Shown here piece after piece: positions 40,844-51,493 of a DNA stretch of 64,000 bases. The DNA is from an uncultured Prevotellaceae bacterium (lineage in GTDB: Bacteria > Bacteroidota > Bacteroidia > Bacteroidales > Bacteroidaceae). Under the pieces are notes generated by a model that saw nothing but the letters and a program-made list of their open reading frames with translations, was not told the DNA's origin and did not search any database. Made by a program: the position numbers and the translations under genes. Location: the NCBI GenBank assembly GCA_900314655.1, contig OMWC01000011.1, forward strand, positions 1-64,000, written 5' to 3'. Within the stretch, counting starts at the first letter, position 1. Each line of letters begins with the position of its first letter.

Positions 40844-42946
40844 TTATCTGACGATGGCAATCTTGCAGACCGTACCTTTGCTGCCATCACTTTTGGCGGT
40901 CTGTACCATATAGATACCGCTGGCCACTTTCTTTCCATCAAGATCACAGCCATCCCAAGTATAGGAACCACCTGTGGAACGTCCTTCGTTGACGAGTACG
41001 CCATTAGAAGTTGTAATCTTCACGTCAGCATTATAACTCAGACCAGTGATGGTTATCAATCCCGAATATTCCGGTTTGACGGGATTAGGATAAGCCCAGA
41101 CATTATCTTTTGTCATCTCTTCGTTTACCTGTGAAGTGCCGCTCATATAAGAACAGAGACCTTCCTCAGTGGCTATGAATACTTCGCCATTGGTAGGATT
41201 GATGGCAATATCACGGATGATATTTGAAAGGATATTGCTGTTTTCGGTCGTGAAATGATGAATTTCCTCATTGTTATCCGCGCTGATGACATAGAGTCCG
41301 TTTTCCAAAGTGCCAATCCATTTGCGGTTGGCTTCGTCAATCACTATACATGAAAGATTCACGCCCGTAAGGAGATAGTCGGCCAGATTCGTGCCGTCAT
41401 TACGTGGAACCTTATATTGCGTAAATCCCAAGGAGGGATCATTCATTTGTTCTGGAGTGAGATAGACAGGACCCGCATTGGTGGCTACCCAGAGATTTCC
41501 ATTCTTGTCAAAGCAGGCATTACGGAAATGGTTGGTATTGATGGGTTGTCCGTCCTGGTTGATGAGATTATCATAGATAATGTATTTATCCTGGGTGGGC
41601 TGATAGCATACCAAACAGGTATTGACATGATAGTTGTTGACAAACCACAAATATCCGCTGTTATCGAACATCATTTTACGCATGCGCTGAAGAGAAGTAT
41701 TCGTTTCGTCTATCAGACTTTTACTATGATGAGATACGAAAGATCCATCCTTCACTTCGAATACCGAGCCATTTGGACTGATACTGTTAGCCAGCCATAG
41801 CGTGCCTGATTTGTCGTATTTCAGTGTGAGAACCATCACATAGTTCTTATTGTTGCTGCTGACGGTAGAAGCCGAACGAAGCGGACTATTGTCGATGGTA
41901 TAGTTTTTGACGAACTTCCCATTCAGAAATTCATAAAGACCCGTACGGCCCGCCACCATCACATGGTTCTCATTGAGCGGATCTACGTCAATCTCGTAAT
42001 GTTCTTTATAGGCATGACCTAATGATGAAACGAATGATTCATCGTAGATATTCCATTGATCGCCATCGAGAATCTGAATGTGAGCGTCTTTTCCGTCATC
42101 TCCAGAAACGGTGTAGAGTTTTCCGTTGAGGTATCTGAGGAAGCCGAAAGCATTATAATGAGGTCCATCGGGATTGATTTCATTCACAATAACGGTACGG
42201 TTACCACTTTCATCCTGTGTCCATCCCTGCAGTTTCTGGTTGCTCTGGTTGCTCCAATAGCATTGGTTGGTTTTGTCGTAGGCAATATATTCCGTGTATC
42301 CGTTCTTGGTAGAGGTGGTAATGGCATTGTCGTTGACGAAAGTGATGCTCTTGGTCGTTATTTTCCAATTGTCAGTATTCACCAGATTCTCCTGCATGTT
42401 GCCTTCATAGATGCCGTCGTTGGTTTTGGCAAAAATACTGTTTCCGTTGATATAGCACGCCGTCACCCTTCTTTTCAGGTTATAGGTTTCGCTTATTTCC
42501 GCATTGCGCATATTCAGTTTCAAGATACCGAATCCGGTGGAGAGATAGGCATATTGCCCATTCATATAGATATCATTGATGGTCTTGTCGTCGGTGAGCG
42601 ACTTCGAATAATAGTCGGAGATATTCTCTACGTTGTAGTCATTATCCAGCAGGTCTATATTATAATTGGAATAGACGATGATGAGCTTCTTGACCGACGC
42701 ATTCCATGCGATGAATGCGATGCCGGTATCAGAGAGCGAGTTTATCTTGTTGTAGGCATAGATGCTCTTGTCGTTCACATTGTATGAGAAAAGATCCTGG
42801 GAACTCAATACATAGACCAGTTTTCCTGCCGGCTCAATATCGGTGATGTTATGGTAAGCCAGATAGGCTTTCCATTCCCCGATGCTGGCTGCCTGAGTTG
42901 TCATGATGCTGACGATGGCAGCAATTAATCCAAAGAATCTTTTCAT
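40844..42946 (-). CDS. PorZ-like beta-propeller protein with C-terminal sorting-type domain
   Basis: A 700-residue secreted protein. The signal peptide is residues 1-19 (FFGLIAAIVSIMTTQA). A two-component-regulator-type propeller begins SIGEWKAYLAYHNITDIEPA and includes several WxxT or LWxA blades such as GNLWVATNAG and RKWIGTLENGLYV. The C-terminal domain (VWAYPNPVKPEYSGLITITG ... ASGIYMVQTAKSDG) is of the FlgD/type IX sorting kind. The layout matches PorZ, which brings anionic LPS to the type IX sortase. The assignment rests on architecture. Confidence 0.7.
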   Translation of the reverse strand: MKRFFGLIAAIVSIMTTQAASIGEWKAYLAYHNITDIEPAGKLVYVLSSQDLFSYNVNDKSIYAYNKINSLSDTGIAFIAWNASVKKLIIVYSNYNIDLLDNDYNVENISDYYSKSLTDDKTINDIYMNGQYAYLSTGFGILKLNMRNAEISETYNLKRRVTACYINGNSIFAKTNDGIYEGNMQENLVNTDNWKITTKSITFVNDNAITTSTKNGYTEYIAYDKTNQCYWSNQSNQKLQGWTQDESGNRTVIVNEINPDGPHYNAFGFLRYLNGKLYTVSGDDGKDAHIQILDGDQWNIYDESFVSSLGHAYKEHYEIDVDPLNENHVMVAGRTGLYEFLNGKFVKNYTIDNSPLRSASTVSSNNKNYVMVLTLKYDKSGTLWLANSISPNGSVFEVKDGSFVSHHSKSLIDETNTSLQRMRKMMFDNSGYLWFVNNYHVNTCLVCYQPTQDKYIIYDNLINQDGQPINTNHFRNACFDKNGNLWVATNAGPVYLTPEQMNDPSLGFTQYKVPRNDGTNLADYLLTGVNLSCIVIDEANRKWIGTLENGLYVISADNNEEIHHFTTENSNILSNIIRDIAINPTNGEVFIATEEGLCSYMSGTSQVNEEMTKDNVWAYPNPVKPEYSGLITITGLSYNADVKITTSNGVLVNEGRSTGGSYTWDGCDLDGKKVASGIYMVQTAKSDGSKGTVCKIAIVR

Positions 42947-42962
42947 TTTTAAATATATTTAT

Positions 42963-42994
42963 TTATCTCTCCCCCAAGGGGGAGATGGAGGGGG
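42963..42994 (-). repeat. Palindromic repeat next to the GT2 stop
   Basis: CTCTCCCCCAAGGGGGAGA followed by a TGGAGGGGG arm, in the inverted orientation, abutting the GT2 stop codon. Confidence 0.75.
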
Positions 42995-43870
42995 CTACAG
43001 ACTGCTATAATACAACAGTTTATATATATTAAACAGCGAAAGTCTCGGATTATTGCCTGTGAGGTTCCATCGGATGAGTTTTCCTATCAGATAATACACA
43101 GGCAAGAGCAAAGGTTTCATCCATTCATACTTCAGAAGCGTGGAATAACCTTTCAGATCGTTGCGGAACTGATGGAGTGTGCGCAGAGATTCTTCCGTCT
43201 TATTGACAAAGGTATGATTATCTTCAAAATCAATCATCATCACCGGATTACTGATATGATGAATGCGGATGCCGGCTTCCTTCAGTTGTTTGCCGAAGAG
43301 CACATCCTCGTAGCCGTAATGCTTGAAGTCTTCGTTAAAAGGAATACGAAGCATGATATCCCGCTGAATGAGGAAATTGATGGTGCGGAATTCTTTATAG
43401 GGTTGTTCCTGACGTTTGGCTGCTCCATGATAGTACTGATATTTCAGTTCATACAGGAAACGCAGGTTGTTGCCAAGCGAACGGTTACGGTCATAAACCT
43501 GTATTCCGCCAACGATGACATGGAAATCGGTATCCAGGTATTTCTCAATGAAACGGGTACGTTCCACCATGATGTCACCGTCCAGGAACAGTAGCCATTC
43601 ATATTGAGCCTGTTGAGCCAGGAAATTACGGATAGCCGCTCTGCCTACATTTTTCTCGCGGATGATATAGTTAACGTTCGACAGTTCCTTGATGTCCATG
43701 TTCTTTTCGATCATCTCCTTGTCGGTGGAACCGTCATCGGCAACGATTATCTCATAGCGGAACCCGTCCAGTTTCTTTTTTTCCTGTTCCAGGATATGGT
43801 GCAAGGAATGGACAAGATCACCGCAGAAGCAGTTATAAGTAGGAATCAGTACGGATAATTCTTTTTTCAT
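42995..43870 (-). CDS. Glycosyltransferase family 2
   Basis: A 291-residue GT2: LSVLIPTYNCFCGDLVHSL, YEIIVADDGSTD, EKNVGRAAIRNFLA and the LFLDGDIMVE metal site near residue 95, then GYEDVLFGKQLKEAGI near 188. It resembles enzymes acting on surface glycolipids. It lies 18 bp downstream of rdgB, outside the main polysaccharide locus. Confidence 0.9.
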   Translation of the reverse strand: MKKELSVLIPTYNCFCGDLVHSLHHILEQEKKKLDGFRYEIIVADDGSTDKEMIEKNMDIKELSNVNYIIREKNVGRAAIRNFLAQQAQYEWLLFLDGDIMVERTRFIEKYLDTDFHVIVGGIQVYDRNRSLGNNLRFLYELKYQYYHGAAKRQEQPYKEFRTINFLIQRDIMLRIPFNEDFKHYGYEDVLFGKQLKEAGIRIHHISNPVMMIDFEDNHTFVNKTEESLRTLHQFRNDLKGYSTLLKYEWMKPLLLPVYYLIGKLIRWNLTGNNPRLSLFNIYKLLYYSSL

Positions 43871-43888
43871 GACTCAATGCTAATTAAC

Positions 43889-44563
43889 TTACAAACTTAA
43901 AAACTCAGCCAGTTTCTGGACAGCTCGCGCACGATGGGAAATATGGTTTTTCACTTCATTGCCCAATTCGGCAAACGTCTGATCATAACCTTCAGGTTGG
44001 AAGATAGGATCATAACCGAAGCCCTCCCCTCCCCTGCGTTCGCGGATAATGGAACCGTTGACGATGCCTTCGAAACCCACCCTTTGTCCCTCCCGAGGGG
44101 AGGGATTTTCATTATCTTTATTGGAATGAAGCACATCATACTTCCCTCCCTTCGGGAGGGATTGAGGGTGGGTTATTAGTGCAATCACCGTGCGGAACCG
44201 TGCCTTTCGGTTTTCTATGCCTTCCAGTTTGCGGAGCAGCTTAGTCATATTGGCTTCCGAATCATGACTGATGGAATCGTCGCCATCAAGGGCTGCATAG
44301 CGGGCACTGTAGATGCCGGGTTCTCCACCGAGGGCTTCCACCTCGAGTCCGGTATCGTCGGCAAAGCAGTCGTAGCCGTATTTATCAAATACATACTGTG
44401 CTTTCTGCATGGCGTTGCCTTCCAGTGTGTCGCTCGTCTCGGGAATATCCTCATGACAACCGATATCACTCAATGAGAGCACCTCGAATTTCTTACCGAG
44501 AATGCTCCGAATCTCTTCCAGCTTATGCTTGTTATTTGTTGCAAAGACTATTTTGTTCATCAC
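43889..44563 (-). CDS. rdgB: XTP/dITP diphosphatase with a roughly 32-residue repeat-encoded insert
   Basis: This 224-residue house-cleaning enzyme hydrolyses inosine and xanthosine triphosphates. [56 protein letters not shown] and [16 protein letters not shown] are the substrate and Mg sites, all intact. Between VIALI and FEGIVNGSI, where the family has a short turn, lies a stretch starting [14 protein letters not shown] and ending [12 protein letters not shown], encoded by two palindromes (44075-44175). The frame is kept. Confidence 0.94.
   Translation of the reverse strand: MMNKIVFATNNKHKLEEIRSILGKKFEVLSLSDIGCHEDIPETSDTLEGNAMQKAQYVFDKYGYDCFADDTGLEVEALGGEPGIYSARYAALDGDDSISHDSEANMTKLLRKLEGIENRKARFRTVIALITHPQSLPKGGKYDVLHSNKDNENPSPREGQRVGFEGIVNGSIIRERRGGEGFGYDPIFQPEGYDQTFAELGNEVKNHISHRARAVQKLAEFLSL
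44075..44175 (-). repeat. Two family A palindromes inside rdgB
   Basis: CCCACCCTTTGTCCCTCC with CGAGGGGAGGGATTTTC (44075-44110), and TTCCCTCCCTTCGGGAGG with GATTGAGGGTGGG (44141-44175). They point in opposite directions around 30 bp of AT-rich DNA, so the block is itself a larger inverted repeat, like a gene-less module. Confidence 0.85.
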
Positions 44564-45468
44564 CTTACCTTAATCTTATCAAATCCTTCACCATAGACAC
44601 CGATGACGGCACTCTGCGAAACGAAAGCATTGGGGTCTATCAGCTTGATGATACGGAAAATCATGACACTCTCGCTCTTTTTGGCCAACAGTACGATAAC
44701 CTTCATTTCCTTACCCGAATACCAGCCGCTGCCATCGAGAATGGTCATCGTATGATCCGTCTCGCGGCTGATGGCCTCGGCAATCTGCTTGTAATGCTTG
44801 GAGAAAATCATGAACTGTACAGACTGGCGCTGACGGTTCATGATATAGTCGAGCATGAAGTTCTCGATAATCATCGTACAGAAACCGAAAGTCACCATCG
44901 TTACTCGCTGCAAGAACGTACCGAACTGCGGAATGAACAGACAGCTGCCGATGATGATGAAATCCACGAAGATGAGAACCGTACCCAGTGAAATGTCGCG
45001 GTATTTATGGATGGAAGCGGCAATAATGTCGGTGCCGCCCGTACTGCCGTTGGAAAGGAAGGTGATGGCCAGACCTGTTCCCGTGATCAGACAGCCTATC
45101 AGCAATGACATAAAGTCTTGTCCCTCACCCAGAATCTTCACCAGGTTGCCGTTCTCATCTACGGGCGCAATGCTTTTCATCAGCCACAGCATGACCGTCA
45201 GCATCAGAATGGCATAGATAGTCTTCATCAGGAATCTCACGCCCAATATCTTCAGACCCACACCAAGAAGCAGTATGTTGATAATCAGGTAAGTAGTTGA
45301 GTTAGAGAACCCTGTGGCATAATAGACGATGGCACCGATACCCGTCACGCCGCCCGTTACGATTTCGTAGGGCATCAGGAAAAAGGTAAATCCGAAGGAA
45401 TAGAGTAGCAGGGCAAGGGTAATGCCCATATAATCTTTCGCTTCGGATTCTATCACTTGCTTGTTCAT
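44560..45468 (-). CDS. YitT family membrane protein
   Basis: A 302-residue protein with about five N-terminal hydrophobic segments ([39 protein letters not shown]) and a C-terminal DUF2179 domain ([20 protein letters not shown]). The family is of unknown transport function. It overlaps rdgB and leuS by 4 bp each, so the three genes form one operon leuS-yitT-rdgB. Confidence 0.9.
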   Translation of the reverse strand: MNKQVIESEAKDYMGITLALLLYSFGFTFFLMPYEIVTGGVTGIGAIVYYATGFSNSTTYLIINILLLGVGLKILGVRFLMKTIYAILMLTVMLWLMKSIAPVDENGNLVKILGEGQDFMSLLIGCLITGTGLAITFLSNGSTGGTDIIAASIHKYRDISLGTVLIFVDFIIIGSCLFIPQFGTFLQRVTMVTFGFCTMIIENFMLDYIMNRQRQSVQFMIFSKHYKQIAEAISRETDHTMTILDGSGWYSGKEMKVIVLLAKKSESVMIFRIIKLIDPNAFVSQSAVIGVYGEGFDKIKVR

Positions 45469-48317
45469 CCCTTCAGCACGATGTTCACCATACGCTTAGG
45501 GACGATGATAACCTTTACGATCTGTTTGCCATCGGTGTATTTCTTTGCCTGTTCGCTGGCGAGCACGGCTTCCTCGATGCTTTTGTTGTCGGCATCGGCA
45601 GCAAACTGCATCTCGAAACGACGCTTGCCGTTGAAGGCAACTCCCAGCGTGACGCTGCTTTCCACCAGGTATTCTTCATTCCATGTGGGCCACTGGGCAT
45701 CGCAGACGGAACCCTGCTGACCCAGACGCTCCCACAATTCCTCAGCGATATGCGGGGCAAACGGAGCAATCAGAACGACCAGTTGCTTCAGAATCTCTGC
45801 ATTCTTGCACTTCAGCTGCGACAGTTCGTTGACGCAGATCATGAAGGCTGAGATGCTCGTATTGTAAGAGAAGGCAGGAATGTCTTGCGAAACTTTCTTG
45901 ATGAGCTTATGCAGCGACTTCAGTTCTTCGGGAGTGGCCGTCTGTTGTTCGGCGGTCACACCGTCGAACAGGTTCCAGAACTTCTTCAGGAAACGGTGGC
46001 AGCCGTCGATGCCATTGGTATCCCAAGGCTTCGACTGCTCCACAGGACCAAGGAACATTTCATACAGACGGAGCGTGTCGGCACCGTATTTCTCGACAAT
46101 CATGTCGGGATTCACCACGTTGAACATCGACTTCGACATCTTTTCGATGGCCCAGCCGCAGATATATTTTCCGTCTTCAAAGACGAATTCTGCATCGTTG
46201 TATTCAGGACGCCACTGCTTGAAAGCCTCAATGTCAAGGATATCGTTGCTCACGATATTCACGTCAACATGGATAGGCGTTACGTCTTTATAATTCTTGC
46301 TTAAACCGTAACTGACGAACACAGGATGACCCTTTTCCTTTGAAGCGATATTGTCACGATACACAAAATTGGAACGGCCTTGGATCATACCCTGGTTCAC
46401 CAGTTTCTGGAAAGGCTCTTCCTTGCAGCTCACGCCGAGGTCGAAGAGGAACTTGTTCCAGAAACGACTGTAGATCAGGTGACCTGTGGCATGCTCCGTA
46501 CCTCCCACATAGAGATCCACATTCTGCCAGTAGTCATCGGCTTCCTTCGAAACCAATGCCTCTTCATTGTGGGGATCCATATAGCGCAGATAGTAAGCTG
46601 AAGAACCGGCAAAGCCCGGCATCGTGAAGAGTTCCAGCGGGAAAATTGTCTTGTGGTCGATTGTACTACAATCGACAACTGAACGGTTCACCGTATCCCA
46701 AGCCCATTTCTTGGCATGGCCCAATGGGGGCTGACCGTCTTCGGTGGGTTTATACTGATCCACCTCAGGCAACTCCAGCGGCAGGCATTCCTCGGGAATC
46801 ATGTAGGGCATTCCGTCCTTGTAATAGACGGGGAACGGCTCGCCCCAATAACGCTGACGTGAGAAGATGGCATCACGCAAACGGTAGTTCACCTTCACGC
46901 GGCCCAGGCCCTGTTCGGTAACGAATTTCTTCGTGGCGGCAATAGCCTCCTTCACGGTCAGACCGTTCAATGAGAATTTATTGGATTCTGAATTGCATAC
47001 AATACCCTCTTTGGCATCATAGCTCTCCTCGCTCACGTCGGCACCCTCAATCAGTGGAACGATGGGCAGGTTGAAATGCTTGGCAAAAGCATAGTCGCGA
47101 GAGTCGTGGGCAGGCACGGCCATGATGGCACCTGTACCATATCCGGCCAAAACATATTCAGCAATCCAGATGGGAATTTTCTCGTCGGTGAACGGATTGA
47201 TGGCGTAGGAACCGGAGAAGACACCGGTCACCTTGTGGTCCATCTGGCGCTCACGCTCGGTGCGCTTCTTCACGTAGGCAATATAGTCTTCCACTTCCTT
47301 TTTCTGTTCGGGCGTGGTGAGCTGTTCCACCAGTTCACTCTCGGGTGCCAGAACCATAAAGGTCACACCGAACATGGTATCGGCACGGGTGGTAAAGATG
47401 GTGAAGCTCTGGGTGTCGGATGTTGGGTGTTGGGTGTTGGGTGCTACCTTGAAAACCACTTCCGTACCTTCCGAGCGTCCAATCCAGTTGCGCTGGGTTT
47501 CTTTCAGGGAGTCCGTCCACTCAATCGTCTCCAGACCATCGAGCAAACGCTGGGCGTAAGCACTTACACGCAGACACCACTGGCGCATCTTCTTCTGCAC
47601 CACGGGGAATCCGCCGCGAACGCTGACACCATCCACCACTTCATCATTGGCCAGCACGGTGCCCAGTCCGGCACACCAGTTCACCATCGTCTCGCCCAGA
47701 TAAGCAATACGATAGTTCATCAATACCTCCTGCTGCCGCTTCTCGTCCCAGGCGTTCCATTCATCAGCAGTGAACGAGAGCTCTTCGCTTTGGGCCACAT
47801 CCAGTCCCTCCGTTCCCTGCTGGGCAAAACGCTCAATGAGTTTCTCAATGGGCTGAGCGCTCTGGCATTTGTTGCAATAGAAGGAGTTGAACATCTTCTG
47901 GAAAGCCCACTGTGTCCATTTATAGTAGATGGGTTCACAGGTGCGTACCTCACGGTCCCAGTCGAAACAGAATCCAATCTTATCCAACTGCTCGCGATAG
48001 CGGTTGATGTTGGCTTCGGTCGTGATGGCCGGATGCTGTCCGGTCTGGATGGCATACTGTTCGGCGGGCAGTCCGTAGGCATCATAGCCCATGGGGTTCA
48101 GCACATTGAAACCCTGCAGACGCTTAAAGCGTGCATAGATATCACTGGCGATATAGCCGAGTGGATGGCCCACATGCAGGCCCGCACCGCTGGGGTAAGG
48201 GAACATGTTGAGCACATAGAATTTCTTTTTGTCCTTGTCTTCGGCAACCTTATACGTCTGGTTCTTCACCCAGCGCTCTTGCCATTTCTTCTCGATTTCT
48301 CTGAAATTGTATTCCAT
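45465..48317 (-). CDS. leuS: Leucyl-tRNA synthetase
   Basis: A 950-residue class I synthetase with [17 protein letters not shown] (HIGH) near residue 37, an editing domain around 220-430, and [14 protein letters not shown] (KMSKS) near 715. Within the editing domain, [14 protein letters not shown] near residue 293 is encoded by a GTGTTGGGTGTTGGGTG tandem repeat and is not family sequence; [10 protein letters not shown] directly follows it. It is first gene of the leuS-yitT-rdgB operon. Confidence 0.97.
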   Translation of the reverse strand: MEYNFREIEKKWQERWVKNQTYKVAEDKDKKKFYVLNMFPYPSGAGLHVGHPLGYIASDIYARFKRLQGFNVLNPMGYDAYGLPAEQYAIQTGQHPAITTEANINRYREQLDKIGFCFDWDREVRTCEPIYYKWTQWAFQKMFNSFYCNKCQSAQPIEKLIERFAQQGTEGLDVAQSEELSFTADEWNAWDEKRQQEVLMNYRIAYLGETMVNWCAGLGTVLANDEVVDGVSVRGGFPVVQKKMRQWCLRVSAYAQRLLDGLETIEWTDSLKETQRNWIGRSEGTEVVFKVAPNTQHPTSDTQSFTIFTTRADTMFGVTFMVLAPESELVEQLTTPEQKKEVEDYIAYVKKRTERERQMDHKVTGVFSGSYAINPFTDEKIPIWIAEYVLAGYGTGAIMAVPAHDSRDYAFAKHFNLPIVPLIEGADVSEESYDAKEGIVCNSESNKFSLNGLTVKEAIAATKKFVTEQGLGRVKVNYRLRDAIFSRQRYWGEPFPVYYKDGMPYMIPEECLPLELPEVDQYKPTEDGQPPLGHAKKWAWDTVNRSVVDCSTIDHKTIFPLELFTMPGFAGSSAYYLRYMDPHNEEALVSKEADDYWQNVDLYVGGTEHATGHLIYSRFWNKFLFDLGVSCKEEPFQKLVNQGMIQGRSNFVYRDNIASKEKGHPVFVSYGLSKNYKDVTPIHVDVNIVSNDILDIEAFKQWRPEYNDAEFVFEDGKYICGWAIEKMSKSMFNVVNPDMIVEKYGADTLRLYEMFLGPVEQSKPWDTNGIDGCHRFLKKFWNLFDGVTAEQQTATPEELKSLHKLIKKVSQDIPAFSYNTSISAFMICVNELSQLKCKNAEILKQLVVLIAPFAPHIAEELWERLGQQGSVCDAQWPTWNEEYLVESSVTLGVAFNGKRRFEMQFAADADNKSIEEAVLASEQAKKYTDGKQIVKVIIVPKRMVNIVLKG
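47410..47446 (-). repeat. GGTGTTGGGTGTTGG-class tandem repeat inside leuS
   Basis: Four to five copies of a TGTTGGG or GGTGTCGGA unit, read in frame on the minus strand as [12 protein letters not shown]. Confidence 0.75.
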
Positions 48318-48347
48318 ATTCTCGCGTACTTATTATATTTTTGGGTG

Positions 48348-48355
48348 CAAAATTA
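48348..48355 (-). promoter_or_regulatory. -7 box of the leuS operon
   Basis: The minus-strand sequence TAATTTTG matches TAnnTTTG and lies about 31 bp before the leuS start. The divergent promoter of the acyl-CoA synthetase gene lies 53 bp away. Confidence 0.65.
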
Positions 48356-48407
48356 CTATAATTGGGCGAAAAAGCCAAAAAAAACGGCAAAACATCGAAA
48401 TAATTTG

Positions 48408-48415
48408 TATATTTG
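48408..48415 (+). promoter_or_regulatory. -7 box of the acyl-CoA synthetase gene
   Basis: TATATTTG followed by TGCC matches the Bacteroidota -7 element and lies about 22 bp before the ATG at 48437. This supports that start over the in-frame ATG at 48425 or the TTG at 48413, which lie in the promoter or initiation region. Confidence 0.7.
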
Positions 48416-48436
48416 TGCCCAAAATATGCACTATTT

Positions 48437-50500
48437 ATGATCAACGAACAACTACTACACCCGAAAAGCATCGTCGTTATCGGCGGTTCAAACAATGTAC
48501 ACAAACCTGGTGGCGCCCTCGTGCGCAATATTCTTCAGGGCGGTTATAAAGGTACGCTGCGCATCGTCAACCCCAAGGAAGATGAGGTGCAGGGCGTGAA
48601 AGCCTTCCACGACGTGAAGGAAATACCACCTACCGAACTGGCCGTTTTGGTGGTGGCTGCGCGTTTTTGTCCTGACTACGTAGAATACTTGGCCAAGGAA
48701 AAAGAGGTGCGCGCCTTCATTATCATCTCTGCCGGCTTTGGTGAAGAGACCAAGGAAGGGGCCAAGATGGAGCAGAAAATACTTGACATCTGTGAACAAT
48801 ATCAGTGTGCGCTGATAGGTCCCAACTGTATCGGACTGCTCAACAGCCATCATCATAGCGTGTTTACCAAACCTATTCCTTCGCTCAATCCGAAAGGAGC
48901 CGACTTTATTAGCGGTTCGGGTGCCACGGCGGTGTTTATCCTGGAGTCAGGTGTCACCAAGGGATTGGCTTTCAATTCCGTCTGGAGCATCGGTAACGGT
49001 AAGCAGATTGGTATTGAGGATGTGCTGCAATACATGGACGAACACTTCGATGCAGAGCGTGATTCGCATATCAAATTACTTTACATTGAGAATATTTCCA
49101 ATCCCGATAAACTGCTCTTCCATGCCAGTAGCCTGATCCGAAAGGGCTGTCGGATAGCCGCCATCAAGGCCGGAAGCAGCGAGAGTGGCAGTCGTGCCGC
49201 CTCCAGCCATACAGGTGCCATTGCCAGTAGCGACTCCGCCGTGGAAGCTTTGTTCCGTAAGGCGGGCATCGTGAGATGTTACAGTAGGGAGGAACTGACG
49301 ACTGCCGGGTGCATATTCAGCGTTGCCCCTCCCCAACCCTATTCTTCTTTTGCCATCGTCACTCATGCCGGAGGTCCTGGCGTGATGCTCACCGATGCCC
49401 TTTCAAAGGGCGGAATGAAGGTTCCCAAACTGGAGGGTCCGGCCACTGAGGAGCTGAAGAGCCAACTCTTTGCTGGTGCTTCCGTGAGTAATCCGATAGA
49501 TATTCTGGCCACGGGAACGCCCGAGCAGTTGGGCATTGCCATCGACTACTGCGATCAACGGTTCCCGGAGATTGATGCCATCTTCGTTATCTTCGGCACT
49601 CCTGGACTGGTACAGCTCTATACGGCATACGATGTGCTTCATCAGAAGATCAAGGAATGCCACAAGCCTATCTTCCCCATCCTGCCAAGTGTGCATACGG
49701 CAGGTCCCGAAGTGGCCGAGTTTTTGAAGAAAGGCCATGTGAATTTTTCTGACGAAGTGACGCTCGCCACCACACTGACACGCGTCATCAGTACGCCGCC
49801 GCCTGCTGCTCCCGAGATAGAACTCTTTGGCGTGGATGTGCCTCGCATACGGAATATCATCGGAAGCATCGAGGAAGATGGTTACGTGGCACCCGATATC
49901 GTGCATCAACTCCTGGAAAGTGCCGGCATTCCGATGGTGCCTGAGATTGTGAGCAACGACAAGAAAACGCTGACTGACTTTGCCCAGAAGGTGGGATATC
50001 CCGTAGTGGCCAAGGTGGTAGGACCAGTTCATAAGAGCGATGTGGGCGGTGTTGCCCTGAATATCCGTACGCCGGAACACCTTGCCCTTGAGTTTGACCG
50101 CATGATGAAGATAGAGGGAGCCACCAGCGTGATGGTTCAGAAAATGCTCAAGGGTACGGAACTCTTCATCGGTGCCAAGTATGAAGAGCGTTTCGGACAT
50201 GTCGTGCTCTGTGGTCTGGGTGGAATTTTCGTGGAAGTGCTCCGCGACGTGAGTAGCGGTCTGGCTCCCCTCTCCTACCCCGAAGCCTACAGCATGATCC
50301 GCTCCCTGCGCGCCAATAAGATTATACAAGGCACGCGCGGACAGGCTGGTATCAATCAGCAGCGCTATGCAGAGATTATCGTGAGGCTCTCTACCCTACT
50401 CCGTTTTGCCACCGAAATCAAGGAGATGGACATCAATCCGCTCCTGGCCGACGAGCAGAACGTCATAGCCGTAGATGCCCGTATCAGAATAGAAAAATAG
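48437..50500 (+). CDS. ADP-forming acetyl/acyl-CoA synthetase, fused alpha-beta
   Basis: A 687-residue protein that makes ATP from acyl-CoA, ADP and phosphate. Domain order: CoA-binding Rossmann domain (SIVVIGGSNNVHKPGGALVR), succinyl-CoA-synthetase-like middle part with the phosphohistidine region SHTGAIASSDSAVEALF near residue 257, then an ATP-grasp beta domain (QKVGYPVVAKVVGP ... EMDINPLLADEQNVIAVDAR). The last 340 bp of the gene are repeated at 61748-62087. The enzyme suits a fermentative anaerobe. Confidence 0.92.
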   Translation: MINEQLLHPKSIVVIGGSNNVHKPGGALVRNILQGGYKGTLRIVNPKEDEVQGVKAFHDVKEIPPTELAVLVVAARFCPDYVEYLAKEKEVRAFIIISAGFGEETKEGAKMEQKILDICEQYQCALIGPNCIGLLNSHHHSVFTKPIPSLNPKGADFISGSGATAVFILESGVTKGLAFNSVWSIGNGKQIGIEDVLQYMDEHFDAERDSHIKLLYIENISNPDKLLFHASSLIRKGCRIAAIKAGSSESGSRAASSHTGAIASSDSAVEALFRKAGIVRCYSREELTTAGCIFSVAPPQPYSSFAIVTHAGGPGVMLTDALSKGGMKVPKLEGPATEELKSQLFAGASVSNPIDILATGTPEQLGIAIDYCDQRFPEIDAIFVIFGTPGLVQLYTAYDVLHQKIKECHKPIFPILPSVHTAGPEVAEFLKKGHVNFSDEVTLATTLTRVISTPPPAAPEIELFGVDVPRIRNIIGSIEEDGYVAPDIVHQLLESAGIPMVPEIVSNDKKTLTDFAQKVGYPVVAKVVGPVHKSDVGGVALNIRTPEHLALEFDRMMKIEGATSVMVQKMLKGTELFIGAKYEERFGHVVLCGLGGIFVEVLRDVSSGLAPLSYPEAYSMIRSLRANKIIQGTRGQAGINQQRYAEIIVRLSTLLRFATEIKEMDINPLLADEQNVIAVDARIRIEK
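50146..50485 (+). repeat. 340-bp direct repeat, copy 1 (3' end of the acyl-CoA synthetase gene)
   Basis: Aligned by eye with 61748-62087 at a constant offset of 11602 bp. I count nine mismatches (about 97 percent identity), seven of them silent. Identity stops abruptly on both sides, two residues before the natural stop on the right. Confidence 0.93.
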
Positions 50501-50504
50501 GAGC

Positions 50505-50545
50505 CTCTCTCCCCCCATCCCCTCCCCCGCAGGGAGGGGAGTTTT
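50505..50545 (+). terminator. Palindromic repeat acting as a possible terminator of the acyl-CoA synthetase gene
   Basis: CCCCTCCCCCGCAGGGAGGGG and then AGTTTTCTTTG: a GC-rich stem with a T-rich tail directly after the stop. Confidence 0.6.
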
Positions 50546-51493
50546 CTTTGTCCTCTTGAACTTTTACTCTTAAATAAAACTTCACAGAACCACGAAACTA
50601 TCTATAAACCAATGCATTGAGGTGAAGGGTAAAGAAGAGCCACCCAAAAGACCCACCCCAACCCTCCCTGTTTAGGGAGGGAGCTAATACTTCTGAAACA
50701 GGAATCATAACCATTGCGATAGTAATAACTCCCTCCCTAAACAGGGAGGGTTGGGGTGGGTCTTTCCTTTCAGGGAGGGTTGGGGTGGGTCTCTGTTTTT
50801 ACAAACTAATTTACTTTGTACCTCAAATAAACATCAATTGAAGATCAAATAAGCATCAATTGAAGTACAAACTAATTTACTTTGTAACCGGATATGAGTA
50901 TGCACGAGTCAGTTCGGGCGGATTTTTAATTCGCCCGCAATGAGTATCAGGATTTGTAATCCGAGATGTGTATTAATCGTATTTGGAAATGCTTATACTC
51001 ACAGCAGTCGAAATTCAAATTGCTTTACACTTCGGCCAGCGACCGTTGGTTCGACTGAACAGATAACTCCCATACTCCAAAACTCCAAAGGACTTACCAA
51101 CTTGCGGAACTAAAAATGTATCATTTACGAGTCCTAACTCTATCATTTACGAAACGCAAGTGGCACATTTACGAATGCTCCGTTCGCAGGTTCCCTCCCT
51201 CGGGAGGGCTGGGGAGAGGTTGACGCAATTGGCTGGGGAGGGGTTGCCCCAAATGGTTGGGGAGGGTTCTTAAACCCTTCACCGCAACTTCCTGTTATCA
51301 TGCGGTTTACACCGTAAGGTGAATTTTGTTTGTTGCAACTCTCCGTATGTAGATTTCACGATTTTACAATTACACGATTTTACAATTTTACGATTTAACG
51401 ATTTCTCTCTTTTACCTTCTTACTTTTTTACCTTTAGATCATTCGTTAATTTGTTTTTTTTTTTGTTAAATTTATAGAACAGAAACCGCCTTC

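Noticed and set aside
44398..44991. Plus-strand frame across rdgB and the YitT gene
   Set aside because: Antisense to two genes that overlap by 4 bp on the other strand; no family features.
47076..48440. A 454-residue plus-strand frame opposite leuS
   Set aside because: It is the antisense of leuS; His- and Leu-rich composition arises from the opposite codons.
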